DNA from: Halobacteriales archaeon
Lineage (GTDB): Archaea; Thermoplasmatota; SW-10-69-26; JACQPN01; JAIVGT01
Direction of reading: 5' to 3'
Assembly: GCA_020201485.1 (NCBI GenBank)
Contig: JAIVGT010000266.1
Span: 1-5,862 of the forward strand
DNA: 5,862 nt
A program made the position numbers and the translations under genes. Under the pieces are notes generated by a model that saw only the letters and a list, made by a program, of their open reading frames with translations, searched no databases and was not told the DNA's origin. Position 1 is the first letter of the stretch, and every line of letters starts with the position of its first letter. This document shows positions 4,738-5,862 of this stretch, in pieces.

Positions 4738-5562
4738 ATGCCCAAGTTGACCGAGGCCCTGCTCCGCCCGCCGGACCTGCTGAAGCCGCCGGAGATGCCC
4801 GTCGCTGCGTGGAACGCCGCCTGCGACGCCATGGTCCGGGAGCGCATGCGCAGCCACTTCAACGCGCCCCACATCGGGCGCAAGGACGCCATCGAGCTCG
4901 GCCTCGACCGGCTCACCTTCCACGTTCGCCACCCGGTGGGACGGCGCATCGGCACGTTCCTGCTCTGCCTGGTCCTCGCGGGCCTGTTCGGCTACGGCGC
5001 GTGGGTCTCGGCGCTGCTCGCCGGGGGCGACCCGTCGGTCAGCGGCATCCCGTTCGAAGGCTCGCCTTGGGTCGGCGTCCTCGTGTGCGGCCTGTTCACG
5101 GTCATTCTCCTCGTCGCAGGCGTGGCCAGCCTGGCCCGCACGAACCGGCTCGAGGTCGAGGCCGGGCAGGTGCGCTGGACCCACGGCTGGTTCGGCCGCG
5201 TGCGCACGGACGCGTGGCCGCTGAGTCAGGTCGTCGAGGTGCGCCTCGTGCACGCCGACGGCGAGCCGCGGCAAGGACGGGGCAGGCCCCAGGCGGACTT
5301 CGGCTGGAGGGTCGGCATCGTGCTCGCCGACGGCGCGGTGCGCGGCGTGGTGCAGACCTCGGACGAGGCCGTCGCGCGAGAGTGCGCATCCGCGTTTGCG
5401 CGCCTCGCCGGGCCGACGGTCGGGGTCGCCGAGCGCCGCCAGTCCTGCGAGCCGGTGACCGTGCCCGATTGGCTGGCCTTCCAGGCGGGCACGTGGCCCA
5501 AGCCCTACGCGCCGGGCGCGGCGACGGGAGCACTTTCACCCACCTCCCCCCTCAACCGCTAA
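4738..5562 (+). CDS. Two-helix membrane protein with a PH-like cytoplasmic domain
   Basis: Not recognised as a named protein. Seen, over 274 residues: a soluble N-terminus (1-69) with Pro-rich and amphipathic parts, two membrane helices (about 71-93 and 111-133) joined by a short Gly/Pro/Ser loop, then a beta-rich domain (about 136-226) and a Pro-rich tail. The beta domain has RLEVEAGQVRW, WFGRVRTDAWPLSQVVEVRL, WRVGIVLADGAVRGV and a final helix (about 208-224). Known: that order of strands with a closing helix resembles bacterial PH-like (DUF304-type) domains, which often follow paired membrane helices. Inferred: a membrane-associated scaffold or sensor; no enzyme motif is visible. ATG 4738 was chosen since codons upstream look non-coding and GGAG (4726-4729) stands 8 nt before it as a possible ribosome binding site, unlike the leaderless neighbours. 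ATG 4702 is an in-frame alternative. The TAA stop lies inside the hel308 promoter element. Confidence 0.8.
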   Translation: MPKLTEALLRPPDLLKPPEMPVAAWNAACDAMVRERMRSHFNAPHIGRKDAIELGLDRLTFHVRHPVGRRIGTFLLCLVLAGLFGYGAWVSALLAGGDPSVSGIPFEGSPWVGVLVCGLFTVILLVAGVASLARTNRLEVEAGQVRWTHGWFGRVRTDAWPLSQVVEVRLVHADGEPRQGRGRPQADFGWRVGIVLADGAVRGVVQTSDEAVARECASAFARLAGPTVGVAERRQSCEPVTVPDWLAFQAGTWPKPYAPGAATGALSPTSPLNR

Positions 5563-5563
5563 G
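5554..5563 (+). promoter_or_regulatory. hel308 promoter element AACCGCTAAG
   Basis: This decamer is identical to the one before radB (1660-1669) and begins the same 33 nt upstream of the start codon, here GTG 5587. It contains the TAA stop codon of the upstream gene. The match supports both leaderless initiation at GTG and shared expression of radB and hel308; the promoter role itself is inferred. Confidence 0.6.
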
Positions 5564-5586
5564 AGCCAGCCCAACCTTGCCGCCGC

Positions 5587-5862
5587 GTGCAGGTCCAGGA
5601 GCTGGCCCTCGAGCCGCGCATCGCGGCCAAGTTGCAGGAGCTGGGCTATGCGCAGCTCTACCCCAGCCAGGAGCAGGCCGCGCCCTTGGCCGTCAAGGGC
5701 AAGAGCCTCGTCCTGGCCGTGCCCACGGCGAGCGGCAAGAGCCTGGTCGCCTACCTCGCCATCCTGCACACCGTGCTCGCGCGCGGGGGCAAGGCGATGT
5801 ACATGGCCCCGCTGCGCGCGCTCGCCAGCGAGAAGTTCGAGGAGCTGCGCGGCTTCCAGAGC
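5587..5862 (+). CDS. hel308: Hel308-family DNA helicase, N-terminal 92 residues (partial)
   Basis: Hel308 (Hjm) is an archaeal superfamily 2 (Ski2-like) 3'-5' DNA helicase that acts on stalled replication forks and recombination intermediates. Seen: the fragment opens with the short conserved start (VQELALEPRIAAKLQELG), a Q-motif region LYPSQEQAA at residues 24-32, helicase motif I VPTASGKS at 45-52, and a motif Ia region MAPLRALASEKFEEL at 73-87. The gene runs off the right edge; family members are usually around 700 residues, so most of it is missing. GTG 5587 is the chosen start because there is no suitable in-frame ATG upstream and it sits exactly 33 nt after the start of the AACCGCTAAG element. 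A related Ski2-like RNA helicase is possible but the Hel308-like N-terminus makes it less likely. It lies 24 nt after the preceding stop codon. Confidence 0.92.
   Translation, partial: MQVQELALEPRIAAKLQELGYAQLYPSQEQAAPLAVKGKSLVLAVPTASGKSLVAYLAILHTVLARGGKAMYMAPLRALASEKFEELRGFQS

Overview
This is a very GC-rich window whose gene content is archaeal. The markers are a RadB-type RecA paralogue, the N-terminus of a Hel308-family helicase, and AT-rich TATA-like boxes centred about 26 nt upstream of several start codons, as in leaderless archaeal transcripts. RadB points to Euryarchaeota in the broad sense. Secreted or membrane-anchored winged-helix proteins in a high-GC genome would suit an uncultured Thermoplasmatota-like lineage, but that placement is inference. 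No rRNA, tRNA, CRISPR array or insertion sequence was seen.

Layout. The left edge (1-307, minus) holds the N-terminal 102 residues of a protein that is cut just after an IGIDPG motif typical of RNase H/RuvC-like folds. It diverges from a 416-residue protein (394-1644, plus) with an internally duplicated alpha/beta domain, a long Pro/Ala linker and a small C-terminal domain that may be a degenerate nuclease-like fold. Next comes radB (1693-2466). Then come two tandem paralogues (2490-3338 and 3428-4351), each with a signal peptide, a Pro-rich outer segment, one membrane helix and two cytoplasmic winged-helix domains. A 386-base gap (4352-4737) contains inverted repeats and, on the minus strand, a short lipoprotein-like reading frame that looks broken. 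A two-helix membrane protein with a PH-like domain (4738-5562) follows, and the N-terminus of Hel308 (5587-5862) runs off the right edge.

How the parts fit. RadB and Hel308 are recombination and repair proteins, and the first two genes may add nuclease-like folds, so the window resembles a repair neighbourhood interrupted by a membrane-tethered regulator pair. radB and hel308 carry the same 10-bp element, AACCGCTAAG, starting exactly 33 nt upstream of their start codons. A near copy lies at the same distance before the lipoprotein-like frame. The two regulator genes instead have more AT-rich TATA boxes, each followed by a perfect inverted repeat before the start codon, which could be operators. 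Two promoters overlap the stop codon of the preceding gene, so the locus is packed as single-gene transcription units rather than one operon.
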